A stretch of DNA of 64,000 nucleotides from Micromonospora luteifusca (GCF_016907275.1 NZ_JAFBBP010000001.1:1-64000), one strand, 5' to 3'; positions 53,046-61,992 are shown, counted from the first letter of the stretch. Program-made: numbers and translations. The notes: generated by a model not told the origin, from the letters alone.

Positions 53046-54526
53046 CTGTCAGCGCTTCCCGGCTCGGCCTGGGCATGCTGCGCCGGTTGCCCGCCGAGGC
53101 TCGTCCCCTGGTCCGGCCGGGCACTGTGCCGACCGGCATCGTGCACCTGGGGCTGGGCGCGTTCCATCGGGCGCACCAGGCCGTCTACACCGAGGCGGCG
53201 ATCGGTGCGGCCGGCGGCGACTGGGGCATCGTCGCCGTCGCCCCGCGCAGCACCGCCATGGTCGAGGCGCTCGCCGCGCAGGACAACCTGTTCAGCGTCA
53301 GCACCCTCTCCGCCGCCGGCAACGCCACGCGGGTGGTGGGCGCCCTGAGCGGCGTACGGCACGCGCCCAGCGACCCGGAGGCCGTGGTGGCGCTGCTCGC
53401 CGACCCGGCGGTACGCGTCGTGACGTTGACCGTCACCGAGAAGGCGTACCAGCTCGATCCGGTGACCGGCCAGTTGTCCCCCGACTCGGCGCTCGCCGCG
53501 GACCTGGCCGGCGGTCACCCGCCGAGCACGGTGCCAGGGCTGCTGCTGCGTGGGCTGGCCGCCCGGGCCGCCGCGGACGCCGGGCCGGTGGCCCTGGTCA
53601 GCTGTGACAACCTGCCGGCCAACGGCCGACGTCTGCGCGGCATGCTCGACCAGGCGGTCAACCGTGCCGTCGGGGTGCCCGGGCTGGTCGAGTGGGTCAC
53701 CGGCAACGTCACCTGCCCGGGCACCATGGTGGACCGGATCGTGCCGGCCAGCACACCGGAGACGATCGAGATGGCCCGCCGGGCGCTCGGCGTGACCGAC
53801 CTGGCCGCGGTGGCCGCCGAGCCGTACGCGCAGTGGGTGATCGAGGACGACTTTCCCGGCGGCCGGCCGGGCTGGGAACACGCCGGAGCGGTGCTCACCG
53901 GTGACGCTGGCCCGTGGGAACGATTGAAGTTGCGCACCCTCAACGGCGTGCACTCGGCCGCGGCGTACCTCGGCGCGCTGGCCGGTCGGGAGACGATCGC
54001 CGACGCGCTGGAGATCCCGCACCTGGCCGACGTGCTGCGACGGCTGATCGCCGAGGACGTCGCGGCCAGCTTCACCCCACCCGACGGGGTCCGGGTGGTC
54101 GACTACGGCGAGCAGGTCCTCGCCCGGTTCGGCAACGCGGCGATCCGACACCGCACTCTGCAGGTGGCGATGGACGGCTCGCAGAAGCTGCCCCAGCGGG
54201 TCCTGCACACCATCGCCGACCTGCGCGCGGCCAACCGGTCCGCGCGCTGGGGCGCGCTGGTCGTGGCGTCCTGGCTGCGCTTCGCGCTCGGGTACGCCGA
54301 CGACGGCCGGCCGTTGCCGTTCCAGGACCCGTTGGCCGGGCCGATCCGCGCAGCGCTGGTCGCCGGCGCGCAGAGCCCCGAGGGCGCCGTCGACGCGGTC
54401 TTCGCGCTGCGCGAGGTCGTCCCGGTCGAGGTGGCCGAGGACGACGAGGTCCGCACCGACGTGATCACGTGGCTGACCGCGCTGCAACGGCATGGTGTCG
54501 AGGCCACTCTGGCCGGTGCCCGATGA
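53036..54526 (+). CDS. Mannitol-dehydrogenase-family oxidoreductase (fructuronate/tagaturonate reductase type)
   Basis: The product is 496 residues. N-terminal IVHLGLGAFHRAHQAVYTEA binds NAD. VTLTVTEKAYQLDPVTGQL, CDNLPANGRRLRGMLDQAVN and the catalytic KLRTLNGVHSAAAYLG (Lys...Asn..His) are family hallmarks. In uronate pathways these enzymes reduce fructuronate to mannonate (UxuB) or tagaturonate to altronate. The uxaC neighbour supports that role over mannitol oxidation. It overlaps the upstream gene by 10 bases. Confidence 0.93.
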   Translation: MAVTVSASRLGLGMLRRLPAEARPLVRPGTVPTGIVHLGLGAFHRAHQAVYTEAAIGAAGGDWGIVAVAPRSTAMVEALAAQDNLFSVSTLSAAGNATRVVGALSGVRHAPSDPEAVVALLADPAVRVVTLTVTEKAYQLDPVTGQLSPDSALAADLAGGHPPSTVPGLLLRGLAARAAADAGPVALVSCDNLPANGRRLRGMLDQAVNRAVGVPGLVEWVTGNVTCPGTMVDRIVPASTPETIEMARRALGVTDLAAVAAEPYAQWVIEDDFPGGRPGWEHAGAVLTGDAGPWERLKLRTLNGVHSAAAYLGALAGRETIADALEIPHLADVLRRLIAEDVAASFTPPDGVRVVDYGEQVLARFGNAAIRHRTLQVAMDGSQKLPQRVLHTIADLRAANRSARWGALVVASWLRFALGYADDGRPLPFQDPLAGPIRAALVAGAQSPEGAVDAVFALREVVPVEVAEDDEVRTDVITWLTALQRHGVEATLAGAR

Positions 54527-54560
54527 TCGGGCTGACACTGGCCGGTGGGGGGTGAACGGG

Positions 54561-55730
54561 ATGCCACCGCCGCCCCGGGTGGCGGTGATCGGGGCGAACG
54601 GGCACGGCCGGTCGCACCGGCGCGTCATCGCGCCGCTGCACGACGCGGGTCGACTACGGCTGGTGGCCCTGGTCGACGTCCGGCCGGTGGAGGACGATCC
54701 GGCCGCGCCGGTGCCACCCGGCGTCGGGGTCTTCACCGACCACCGGGCGATGCTCGCCGCCGCCCGGCCCGAGGTGGTGGTGATCTGCACTCCGCCACAC
54801 ACCCACCTGGCGATCGCCCGCGACGCTCTGGCCACCGGCGCGGACCTGCTGCTGGAGAAGCCGCCGGTGCTGTCGATGGCCGAGCACGAGGAGCTGACCT
54901 GGGCTCTCGCCGCCGCCGGCCGGGTGGCGCAGGTCGGTTTCCAGGCACTCGGTTCGGCGGCGCTCACCGCGCTGACCGACGCGCTGGCCGCAGGCCGGCT
55001 GGGCACGGTCACCGGCATCTCCACCATCGCCGCGTGGCAACGACCGGACGACTACTACGCCCGCTCCCCCTGGGCGGGTCGCCGGAGCCTGAACGGCCGG
55101 CCGGTGCTCGACGGCGCACTGGCCAACCCGCTCGCACACGCGGTGATGCAGTGCCTGGCGATCGCCGAGGCGCTCGGCGGGGCGACGCCCTGGCCGGTCA
55201 CGATCGAGGTGGAACGCTACCGGGTACGGCCGATCGAGGTGGAGGACACCGCCGTGCTGCGGGTCCTGTTCCGCGCCGGCCCGCCCGTCCTGGCGGCGGT
55301 GACCCTGGCCGCCGAGGAGTTCGTGGCGGGCGAGGTGGTGGTGACCGGTACGGCGGGACAGGCGGTGCTGGAGTACCCGACCGACCGGTTGCGGCTGCCC
55401 GGGGACGTGGTCACCCGCCGCGTCCCGGGACGACAGGGCCTGCTGGAGAACCTGCTCGCGCACCGGGTCGACCCGTCGGGGGTGCCGCTGATCGCTCCGC
55501 TGGCCCGTACCGCGCCGTTCACCGCACTGCTGGACGCGTTGCGGGCCGCGCCGGAGCCGCGGCTGCTCGACGGCGACCTGGTGACCGCGGTGGGCGACGG
55601 TGGGCAGCGGGTCCGCCACCTGCGGGGCGTGGTCGACGTGCTGCGTCGGGCGGCCGAGCGGGGGGCGCTGCCGAGCGAGTTGGCGGTGCCGTGGGCAGCC
55701 GCCGCGTACCGCGCCGAGTTGGCGGGATAG
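54561..55730 (+). CDS. Gfo/Idh/MocA-family oxidoreductase, second copy
   Basis: The product is about 389 residues from the ATG at 54561, with a G-run ribosome site about 8 bases upstream; a GTG at 54552 is an alternative. Rossmann motif RVAVIGANGHGRSHRRVIAP, the variant signature LLEKPPVLSMAEHEE, and the C-terminal segment RPVLDGALANPLAHAVMQCL match the PmoA/DUF6807-associated Gfo/Idh branch. It is distinct from the first copy and probably acts on another sugar or face of the pathway. It ends the rightward operon. Confidence 0.88.
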   Translation: MPPPPRVAVIGANGHGRSHRRVIAPLHDAGRLRLVALVDVRPVEDDPAAPVPPGVGVFTDHRAMLAAARPEVVVICTPPHTHLAIARDALATGADLLLEKPPVLSMAEHEELTWALAAAGRVAQVGFQALGSAALTALTDALAAGRLGTVTGISTIAAWQRPDDYYARSPWAGRRSLNGRPVLDGALANPLAHAVMQCLAIAEALGGATPWPVTIEVERYRVRPIEVEDTAVLRVLFRAGPPVLAAVTLAAEEFVAGEVVVTGTAGQAVLEYPTDRLRLPGDVVTRRVPGRQGLLENLLAHRVDPSGVPLIAPLARTAPFTALLDALRAAPEPRLLDGDLVTAVGDGGQRVRHLRGVVDVLRRAAERGALPSELAVPWAAAAYRAELAG

Positions 55731-55943
55731 GGGGCGACGGCAACCCGAGTGCAAACATCGCCCGGATTCTGACGGGCCACATGGGACAGATCCCCGGATA
55801 TCCTGCCGGCAACGGTCGGGGCAATTCCGGTTGAGCCCGGCAACTGCAACATTTCTGCACACACTACATATTGACCCGCATAAAACTGCGAATCTACCGT
55901 TCCTGGTGACTGCCCTACCGCCACCATCGAATGGGAAGAGTCG
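55731..55943 (+). promoter_or_regulatory. Upstream region of the pectate lyase gene with possible LacI half-site and promoter
   Basis: This AT-richer stretch has a TGCAAACATCGCCC half-site at 55750-55763 matching the operator halves near 48.8-48.9 kb, and TGCAACATTTCTGCA (near 55,844-55,858), an imperfect palindrome of the same type. TTGACC near 55,872 could be a -35 element. The GGAAGAG before the lyase ATG is its ribosome site. These suggest the lyase has its own promoter under the same repressor. Confidence 0.45.
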
Positions 55944-57293
55944 ATGCGCAGAATCCTCGCCGGCGCCACCGTGATCGCCCTCCTGCTCGGTGCCTCCCCG
56001 GCCGGCGCCGCCGCACCACCCGCCGACACCGATCGGCTCTCCTGGTCGGCCCGTCACCTCGGCCGGCAGGCCCTGCCCGAGCGCGATGGCTGGGCGGCCG
56101 AGGGCGCCGGCACCACCGGCGGCTCGGCGGCCACCCCCGAACGGACCCGGGTGGTCCGCAGTCGGGCCGAGCTGGTCGCCGCGCTCGGCGGCGACAACGC
56201 CAGCAACGCCACCGATGCCACGCCGAAGCTCATCTACGTCGACGGCACCGTCGACGGCTTCGAGGGGCCCGACGGTACGCCGCTGAGCTGCGCCGAGCTG
56301 GCCGATCCGTCGTACCGGCTGGACGCCTACCTGGCCGCGTACGACCCGGCGGTGTGGGGCCGGGTGCCGCCGACCGGGCCACTGGAGGAGGCGCGGGTCC
56401 GCTCGGTGACCAACCAGACCCGGCAGACCCAGATCAACGTCGGCCCGAACACCAGCATCGTCGGGCTGCGCGGGGCCCGGTTGACCGGGCTCACCCTCAT
56501 GATCGACCGGGCGTCGAACGTCATCGTCCGCAACCTGACCCTCGTCGACGCCCGCGACTGCTTCCCCGCCTGGTCGCCGACCGACGGCGAGGCCGGCAAC
56601 TGGAACAGTCAGTACGACCAGATCTCGGTGCGCCGCAGCGACAACGTCTGGGTCGACCACAACACCTTCAGCGACGGCGACAACCCGGACAGCGCCCAGC
56701 CGGTCCACTTCGGGCGGCCGTACCAGGTGCACGACGGGTCGTTGGACGTCACGCACACCGCGAGTCTGGTAACCGCCTCCTGGAACCGCTTTGTCGGGCG
56801 AGACAAGCTGATGCTGATCGGCTCGTCCAACATCGTGGGTCCCGACGTGGGCCGGCTGAAGGTCACCCTGCACCACAACCTCTTCGACAGCGTCCTGCAA
56901 CGGCTGCCCCGGGTGCGCTTCGGCCAGGTCGACGTCTACAACAACCACTACCGGCTCGGTGGGGACGACTTCCAGTACGCGCTCGGCGTCGGCGTCCAGT
57001 CGGCGATCTACGTGCAGAACAACTTCTTCACCCTGGACGCGACGGTCGACCCGGGCGACCTGCTCTACGGCTGGGGCGGCACCGCGCTGACCGAGCGGGG
57101 CTCGTGGGTGCGCCGAGGCAGCGGCCCGGCGCGACCGGTCGACCTGCTGGCGGCGTACAACGCGGCGCAGGACCCCGACCTGGGCTCCGACGCGGGCTGG
57201 ACCCCGACGTTACGCCGCGACCCGGTCCTGCCGGCCCCACTGGTCCCCCTCCTGGTCGGCCCTCTCGCCGGCGCCGACCGGCTGCCGATCTGA
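55944..57293 (+). CDS. Secreted pectate lyase (polysaccharide lyase family 1-like)
   Basis: The product is 449 residues. A signal peptide (MRRILAGATVIALLLGASPA) ends near residue 23. The beta-helix core shows VIVRNLTLVDARDCFPAWSP, SDNVWVDHNTFSDGDNPDSA, LKVTLHHNLFDSVLQRLPRV and RFGQVDVYNNHYRLGG, which together match PL1 lyases with the catalytic Arg in the RLPRVRFG block. It cleaves polygalacturonate by beta-elimination outside the cell, with calcium. The operon upstream would then import and degrade the products. It stands as its own transcription unit, followed by a strong palindrome. Confidence 0.93.
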   Translation: MRRILAGATVIALLLGASPAGAAAPPADTDRLSWSARHLGRQALPERDGWAAEGAGTTGGSAATPERTRVVRSRAELVAALGGDNASNATDATPKLIYVDGTVDGFEGPDGTPLSCAELADPSYRLDAYLAAYDPAVWGRVPPTGPLEEARVRSVTNQTRQTQINVGPNTSIVGLRGARLTGLTLMIDRASNVIVRNLTLVDARDCFPAWSPTDGEAGNWNSQYDQISVRRSDNVWVDHNTFSDGDNPDSAQPVHFGRPYQVHDGSLDVTHTASLVTASWNRFVGRDKLMLIGSSNIVGPDVGRLKVTLHHNLFDSVLQRLPRVRFGQVDVYNNHYRLGGDDFQYALGVGVQSAIYVQNNFFTLDATVDPGDLLYGWGGTALTERGSWVRRGSGPARPVDLLAAYNAAQDPDLGSDAGWTPTLRRDPVLPAPLVPLLVGPLAGADRLPI

Positions 57294-57345
57294 GCAGCGT
57301 CATTGCGGACCGAGAGGCGTTGATCAACTCCAGGTCGCCGATATC

Positions 57346-57371
57346 GGGGTGTCCGGGCGCCCGGACACCCC
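57346..57371 (+). terminator. 26-bp perfect palindrome after the pectate lyase gene
   Basis: GGGGTGTCCGGGC is followed directly by its reverse complement, a 13-pair hairpin about 50 bases after the stop. It lies inside a longer segment (GTTGATCAACTCCAGG...) that looks like an intergenic repeat in this genome type, though only one copy is seen here. Confidence 0.6.
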
Positions 57372-57492
57372 AACGTCGGCGAAACGGTGTCGATCACTGG
57401 AGCATCGCCCACGGCGTTCGCCGCCGAATCTCATGGTCGGGTCGACGACGAACGGGCTCATCGATGTCGTGAAGATCGGCTATAAGTGACGC

Positions 57493-58221
57493 ATGGACTT
57501 CCCGCCACATCTGGGCAGCATGCCGATGCACGCGATCACCGAGATCCACGGCGAACCGGGCCTGCTGGAGCGTTTCCGGTTGGAGGTCCTGCGGTTCGAC
57601 GACGGCGCCCGGGCCCGGCTGACCGCCGCGCTCGACCTCGCCGCCGAGCTGCACCGCGACGACCGACGCGTCCGCGAGCCGTACCTCAATCACCTGCTGC
57701 GGGTGGCGATCCGGTTGATGCACCACTACCAGGTCCGTGACGTGGACGTGATCGTCGCGGGTCTGCTGCACGACGCGGTCGAGGACCACCCTGGCGAACT
57801 GGCCGACGGTGACCCGGGGAGCGACCCGACCGAGGCTGCGTTGGCCGCGCTCGCCGCGCGCTTCGGCCCGCGGGTGGCCACCCTGGTCGCCGCCGTCACC
57901 AACCCGCTGTACGACCCGAAGCGGGACCGCAACGCGCAGTACCGGGAGCACCTGGCGGTCAGTCTGGACCGGGAGCCCTGGGCCCGGGTGATCAAGGTGT
58001 CGGACTTCACCGACAACGGCGTGGGGGTGATCCACACGGTCGGGCCGAAGGTCGTGTCGTCAGCCCGCAAGTACCGGCCGCTGGTGCCGCTCTTCCGGGA
58101 TCTGATCGGCCGGCCGGACACACCGTTGTCACCGGCGGTGAAGCGGCACATCTTCGACCAGCTCTCCCTGGCCGAGGAGCGGTTCAGCGCCATCCTGGAT
58201 CAGCCCGCCCACTCGAACTGA
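57493..58221 (+). CDS. HD-domain hydrolase, RelA/SpoT-hydrolase-like
   Basis: The product is 242 residues. REPYLNHLLRVAIRLMHHYQ, then VIVAGLLHDAVEDHPGE, gives the HD signature (His...HD...ED), and FGPRVATLVAAVTNPLYDPK with ARVIKVSDFTDN continues the pattern of the ppGpp-hydrolase HD domain, as in small alarmone hydrolases. No synthetase or TGS/ACT domains are present. It could hydrolyse ppGpp or a related nucleotide. The ATG lacks a good ribosome site; an internal ATG (MPMHAITEIHGEP) is possible. It stands alone. Confidence 0.8.
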   Translation: MDFPPHLGSMPMHAITEIHGEPGLLERFRLEVLRFDDGARARLTAALDLAAELHRDDRRVREPYLNHLLRVAIRLMHHYQVRDVDVIVAGLLHDAVEDHPGELADGDPGSDPTEAALAALAARFGPRVATLVAAVTNPLYDPKRDRNAQYREHLAVSLDREPWARVIKVSDFTDNGVGVIHTVGPKVVSSARKYRPLVPLFRDLIGRPDTPLSPAVKRHIFDQLSLAEERFSAILDQPAHSN

Positions 58222-58372
58222 CCAGGCTCGGGCATCACCCGACCGGGTTCCGCGACAAGTTCTCGGATCTTCGACGAACCCTCTCGCATTACGGTGGTTT
58301 TGCGCCAGATGGGAGGCAAATGCCCTCTCGGTCGAATTTTCTGGCGATACGCCGATCGAGAGGAACCCGACC

Positions 58373-59866
58373 ATGCGCGACCTTTCTCGTCGCGACCTGC
58401 TCAAGGCGACGGCCGTCGGTGCCGGAGCGGTCGCTCTCCCGGGCATGATCGCCGGCAGTTCGGCGATCGCAGCCGACGGCCCCGCCCCGTCCTTCGGTGA
58501 CAAGTTCCCGCTGGCTGAGCTGACCGGCCGGATCGTCCGCCCCCAGAGCCCCGACTACGCGGACGCGAGCATCGGCTGGGACGAGCTCTTCGTCCACTAC
58601 CCGCTGGTCATCGTCTTCGCCCAGGAGACCCGGGACGTGGTCAACGCCCTCACGTGGGCGCGGCAGAACGACGTCGCCCTGCGGGTCCGCAGCGGCCGGC
58701 ACAACCTGGAGGGCTGGTCGAACGTCGACAACGGCATCGTGATCGACGTCAGCGAGCTGAAGGACACCCACATCGACACCGCCAGTCGCACCGCACGGGT
58801 CGGCGCCGGGCTCAACCAGTCCGAGGCCATCACCGCGCTCGGGGAGTACGACTTGGCGGCGACGACGGGAACGGAGGGCACCGTGGGCCTGTCCGGTGCG
58901 ACTCTCGGCGGCGGCTTCGGCTTCCTCACCCGCTATCTCGGGATGGCGTGCGACAACCTGATCGGGGCCGAGATCGTCGTCGCGGCGGGTGCCGACGGCG
59001 CGAAGGTGCTCGAGGTGGACCCGTGGCACCACCCGGACCTGCTCTGGGCGTTGCGCGGAGCGGGCAACGGCAACTTCGGGATCGTCACCTCGCTGACCTA
59101 CAAGGTGGCGCCGCTCAAGAGCGTCGCCTACGTCCAGGCGACCTGGGAGGGCCTCGACGACCTGCACGGAGTCTTCGACTCCTGGCAGCGCAGCGCACCG
59201 TTCGCCGACCCCCGCCTCGGCAGCCAGCTCGAGGTCCACCCGACCGAGATCCTGCTGTTCGGGGTTCTCGCCGAAGGATCAGAGGCCGAGGCGAGGAAGC
59301 TGCTGGCGCCGATCCTCTCGGTCGGCAACCCCACGGTGACCGTGCAGATCGGAGGCTGGAGCGAGACCTATGCCGGCTTCCAGATTCCGACCGAGGACGA
59401 GCCCGCCAACTGGAAGTTCTTCTCACAGTTCACCATGGAGCCGTTCCCGAAGAAGGCGATCAGCATCATCCGCGCGTTCATGGAGGACTCCCCCTCCCCC
59501 GACAGCAACTTCTTCACGCAGGCCTTCGGCACCGGGGCGCAACGGCAGGAACCCTTCGGTGGCGCGGCCTTCCCGCACCGCGACGCGCTCTTCTACTCCG
59601 AGCCCGGTGCCGGCTGGGGCACTCGCGGGGAGCCGGACAGCGGCGACGCCATCACCCCGATCGCCCAGACCTGGATCGCCGAGTTCAGCCAGGCACTGCG
59701 GCCCTACGTGGACGGCGCCTACGTCAACGTGCCGAACATCGGGATGGCGGAGTGGGAAACCGCCTATTGGGGACGCAACTTCGAGCGGCTACGCAAGATC
59801 AAGGCGCAGTACGACCCGCGCAACGTCTTCCAGTACGAGCAGAGCATCCCGCCCGCGACACACTGA
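58373..59866 (+). CDS. Tat-exported FAD-linked oxidase, berberine-bridge-enzyme type
   Basis: The product is 497 residues. The signal peptide has a clear twin-arginine motif (LSRRDLLKATAVGAGAVALP). The PCMH FAD-binding domain shows VALRVRSGRHNLEGWSNVDN, whose His is the expected 8-alpha flavin link, and GATLGGGFGFLTRYLGMACD. The C-terminal BBE segment is KAQYDPRNVFQYEQSIPP. The second covalent residue of bicovalent enzymes (Cys of the GTC motif) is replaced: TTGTEGTVGLSG has Glu. Such enzymes oxidise sugars or natural products with oxygen. A terminator hairpin follows. Confidence 0.92.
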   Translation: MRDLSRRDLLKATAVGAGAVALPGMIAGSSAIAADGPAPSFGDKFPLAELTGRIVRPQSPDYADASIGWDELFVHYPLVIVFAQETRDVVNALTWARQNDVALRVRSGRHNLEGWSNVDNGIVIDVSELKDTHIDTASRTARVGAGLNQSEAITALGEYDLAATTGTEGTVGLSGATLGGGFGFLTRYLGMACDNLIGAEIVVAAGADGAKVLEVDPWHHPDLLWALRGAGNGNFGIVTSLTYKVAPLKSVAYVQATWEGLDDLHGVFDSWQRSAPFADPRLGSQLEVHPTEILLFGVLAEGSEAEARKLLAPILSVGNPTVTVQIGGWSETYAGFQIPTEDEPANWKFFSQFTMEPFPKKAISIIRAFMEDSPSPDSNFFTQAFGTGAQRQEPFGGAAFPHRDALFYSEPGAGWGTRGEPDSGDAITPIAQTWIAEFSQALRPYVDGAYVNVPNIGMAEWETAYWGRNFERLRKIKAQYDPRNVFQYEQSIPPATH

Positions 59867-59876
59867 CCCGCAGGAC

Positions 59877-59908
59877 GGGCGGTGCGGGTCCCGCCACCCG
59901 CACCGCCC
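59877..59908 (+). terminator. Hairpin terminator after the FAD oxidase gene
   Basis: GGGCGGTGCGGGT and ACCCGCACCGCCC form a perfect 13-pair stem with a CCCGCC loop, 10 bases after the stop codon. Confidence 0.75.
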
Positions 59909-60091
59909 CGCGCAGCCGTGACCGGTCGACGACCGGGCCCGCGCCGCCCGCCTGACCGGCATACGCCGCCCGACGATCAACAAGCGACGGCGCGGTGTCG
60001 GTGTCGGGTGCGGCGGTGACGGCGTGGCGACGGGCATATCGGTCACCGGTTGTTAGCGTGAAACGCGGATCCGTGACCGTGGAGGGGTGCC

Positions 60092-60919
60092 ATGACGGAC
60101 GCCCCCGACGGGAGGCCGAGGCCTGCGGACCAATGGCGGCACCGGGGCATTCGCGGGCTGACCATCGCCCGTGACGCGAGTGTCCGCGGTTGGCGGTGGT
60201 GGGCACGTACCTGGGATCGGCTGGTCGCCGCACTACAGGACGAGGCGCCCGTCGGGTCCGCGGCAGCACCGTCACCGTCCGGCCCGCTCGTCGAACAGCG
60301 CGACGCGCCCCGGCTGATCGCGGTGCCCGCACGCGGATACGTGTACTCGTTCTACATCCGCGCCACCTTCGCCTGGTCGTCACCGGCGAGTCTGCGGGCC
60401 GAGGTGCTGAGCTGGTACGTGCAGTACTTCCAGCCCAACGCGATCCAGCGGCTGACGCGGATCGCCGCCGACGCCGCCCGGGACCTACCGCCGCACCGCG
60501 CCGGGGACCTCGAACTGGCGTTGCAGCAGGCGCTCGCCGAGGACCCCGAGTGGCACTACCAACGGGGTGACATCGTCATCACCTGCCGCCCCGACGCGGC
60601 CGTCCGCCTCGACGAGCGGATCATGCCGGCGCTCCAGCCGCACGTCGACCGGCTCGTCGAGCTCGAGTACCAGTTCGACGAGCAGCTTCGCAAGGCCCGG
60701 TACGCCGAGGAGCTGAGCCGCCAGTGGGCGACGCTTCTCGACGCCCACGCCGAGGACCAGGACATCGCCGACGCCCGCGACCACATGCTCACCGCGCAGA
60801 AGGAAGCCGCTCGCTGGATCACCGAACTCCTCCGCCGCCACGCCGAACACCCGACAGACCCGGTGACCGCGCCGCTCATCCCGCCCCAACAAACCCACCC
60901 CAACGCCGCAAACCCCTAA
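60092..60919 (+). CDS. Uncharacterised protein with helical C-terminal half
   Basis: The product is 275 residues. The N-terminus is basic and tryptophan-rich (DASVRGWRWWARTWDRLVAA). A middle part (RGYVYSFYIRATFAWSSPAS, then LRAEVLSWYVQYFQPNAIQR) and a long charged helix (LVELEYQFDEQLRKARYAEE, then LSRQWATLLDAHAEDQDIAD) suggest a coiled-coil. A Pro-rich tail follows. I know similar proteins only as conserved hypotheticals of actinomycetes, sometimes with SPFH-like features, but the family is not certain. ATG at 60092 with GGAGG upstream. Confidence 0.65.
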   Translation: MTDAPDGRPRPADQWRHRGIRGLTIARDASVRGWRWWARTWDRLVAALQDEAPVGSAAAPSPSGPLVEQRDAPRLIAVPARGYVYSFYIRATFAWSSPASLRAEVLSWYVQYFQPNAIQRLTRIAADAARDLPPHRAGDLELALQQALAEDPEWHYQRGDIVITCRPDAAVRLDERIMPALQPHVDRLVELEYQFDEQLRKARYAEELSRQWATLLDAHAEDQDIADARDHMLTAQKEAARWITELLRRHAEHPTDPVTAPLIPPQQTHPNAANP

Positions 60920-60976
60920 CAGCACTCCGCCACCCCACCCCACCCCACCCCGCCCCGCCCCGCCCCGCCCCGCCTT

Positions 60977-61042
60977 CATGATCAATTGATGAAAAGTAGG
61001 TCTGGGTGGCTCTTGGCGCCTACTTTCCATCAATTGATCATG
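60977..61042. terminator. Palindromic element C at a convergent junction
   Basis: Arms of 24 bases (60977-61000 and 61019-61042; CATGATCAATTGATG... with one mismatch) enclose an 18-base loop. The right arm overlaps the last codons of the convergent DUF559 gene. A tract of CCCC(A/G) repeats lies to the left (about 60,931-60,972). It is analogous to elements A and B but differs in arm sequence. Confidence 0.8.
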
Positions 61043-61992
61043 GGACTAGCGCGGCGGCGGGCGGCGAGGATGGCGAGGGTCTCCTGGCGGACCTGCAGCG
61101 GGTCTGCCGTGAGGCGGCGGTGGGTGAAGCGGACGACGAGGATACCGATGGTGGCGAGCAGGGCGTCGCGCCGAAGGTCGATCTCACGCTCGGCCGGTTT
61201 GCCGTGGCTGGCAGCCCCGTCCAACTCAATGTCGACCCGCTCCGCCTCGGCGAACATGTCGAGGTAGATGGTTCGGCCGCTGACCTGCACCCGCGTCTGC
61301 CGGCCGAACGTCGGCATACCTGGGCCGATGAACACGTGGTCGTGGCCCCAGATCTCCAACGGGCTTCGGCAACCAGCGACAAGCCGGTCCAGCAAGAGGC
61401 GCAGCGCCTCGCGACCCGTCGTCCTCGGCACCCCGGCGAGCGCGGCGACGAGGCGTTGCGGGGTGGTCAGCCGGTCGTTGACCGCGCGGATGAGCAGGCC
61501 CGTTCGGTCGACCGGCGGCAACAGCGGCCAGCAGTCCACCAGGGTCCGGTCGAGCCGGGTAACCGGCAAGCCTTCGCGTACCACCGCGTGCGGCGGCGCA
61601 ACCGTGAAACCGGAGCGATGGCGCACAACGAGATGTGGCCGGTCACGCAAGCCCGATCCGATGGGTAGGTCGAGGTGCACCGGCTCCCCCGGTAGTTGGC
61701 GGCGCAGGCCCCACACGTCGAGCGCGGTCAGCCGACTGAGCGCCGCACGCCCGTCGGCGTAAGCCAGCGCAGCACGTCGGGCGACGTCCCGCTCGACTCG
61801 GGCCAGCGGCGGCAGGTCCGCGCTGGTGTGACGGATCAACGCAACGTCACCGTAGATCCCGGGGAGTAGCCGAACCAGCCGACCGGCCCGACATGCGCCC
61901 TGGAGTGTCCACGGCGGCGCCACGCGGAGGACGTCCTGTCGGGTAGCCAGGCCGCCGCATCGGTCGAGGATGGATTGAAGGCGCGCGTCCAC
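61030..61992 (-). CDS. DUF559 endonuclease-like protein with N-terminal AbiEi-like region
   Basis: The product is about 320 residues from a GTG at 61992; upstream in-frame codons are possible. The N-terminal half (LQSILDRCGGLATRQDVLRV, RAGRLVRLLPGIYGDVAL, AALSRLTALDVWGLRRQLPG) resembles the AbiEi/wHTH type. The C-terminal part (YLDMFAEAERVDIELDGAAS, then RRDALLATIGILVVRFTHRR) fits DUF559, a Vsr-like PD-(D/E)xK nuclease fold. Genes of this shape are common and variable in actinomycetes. A defence or DNA-repair role is conceivable but unproven. Its 3' end lies in palindrome C. Confidence 0.75.
   Translation of the reverse strand: MDARLQSILDRCGGLATRQDVLRVAPPWTLQGACRAGRLVRLLPGIYGDVALIRHTSADLPPLARVERDVARRAALAYADGRAALSRLTALDVWGLRRQLPGEPVHLDLPIGSGLRDRPHLVVRHRSGFTVAPPHAVVREGLPVTRLDRTLVDCWPLLPPVDRTGLLIRAVNDRLTTPQRLVAALAGVPRTTGREALRLLLDRLVAGCRSPLEIWGHDHVFIGPGMPTFGRQTRVQVSGRTIYLDMFAEAERVDIELDGAASHGKPAEREIDLRRDALLATIGILVVRFTHRRLTADPLQVRQETLAILAARRRASPMIN

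Noticed and set aside
54654..56948. A 764-codon minus-strand open frame opposite the second Gfo/Idh and pectate lyase genes
   Set aside because: The plus strand encodes recognisable enzymes with signal peptide and catalytic motifs. The minus frame has no domain.
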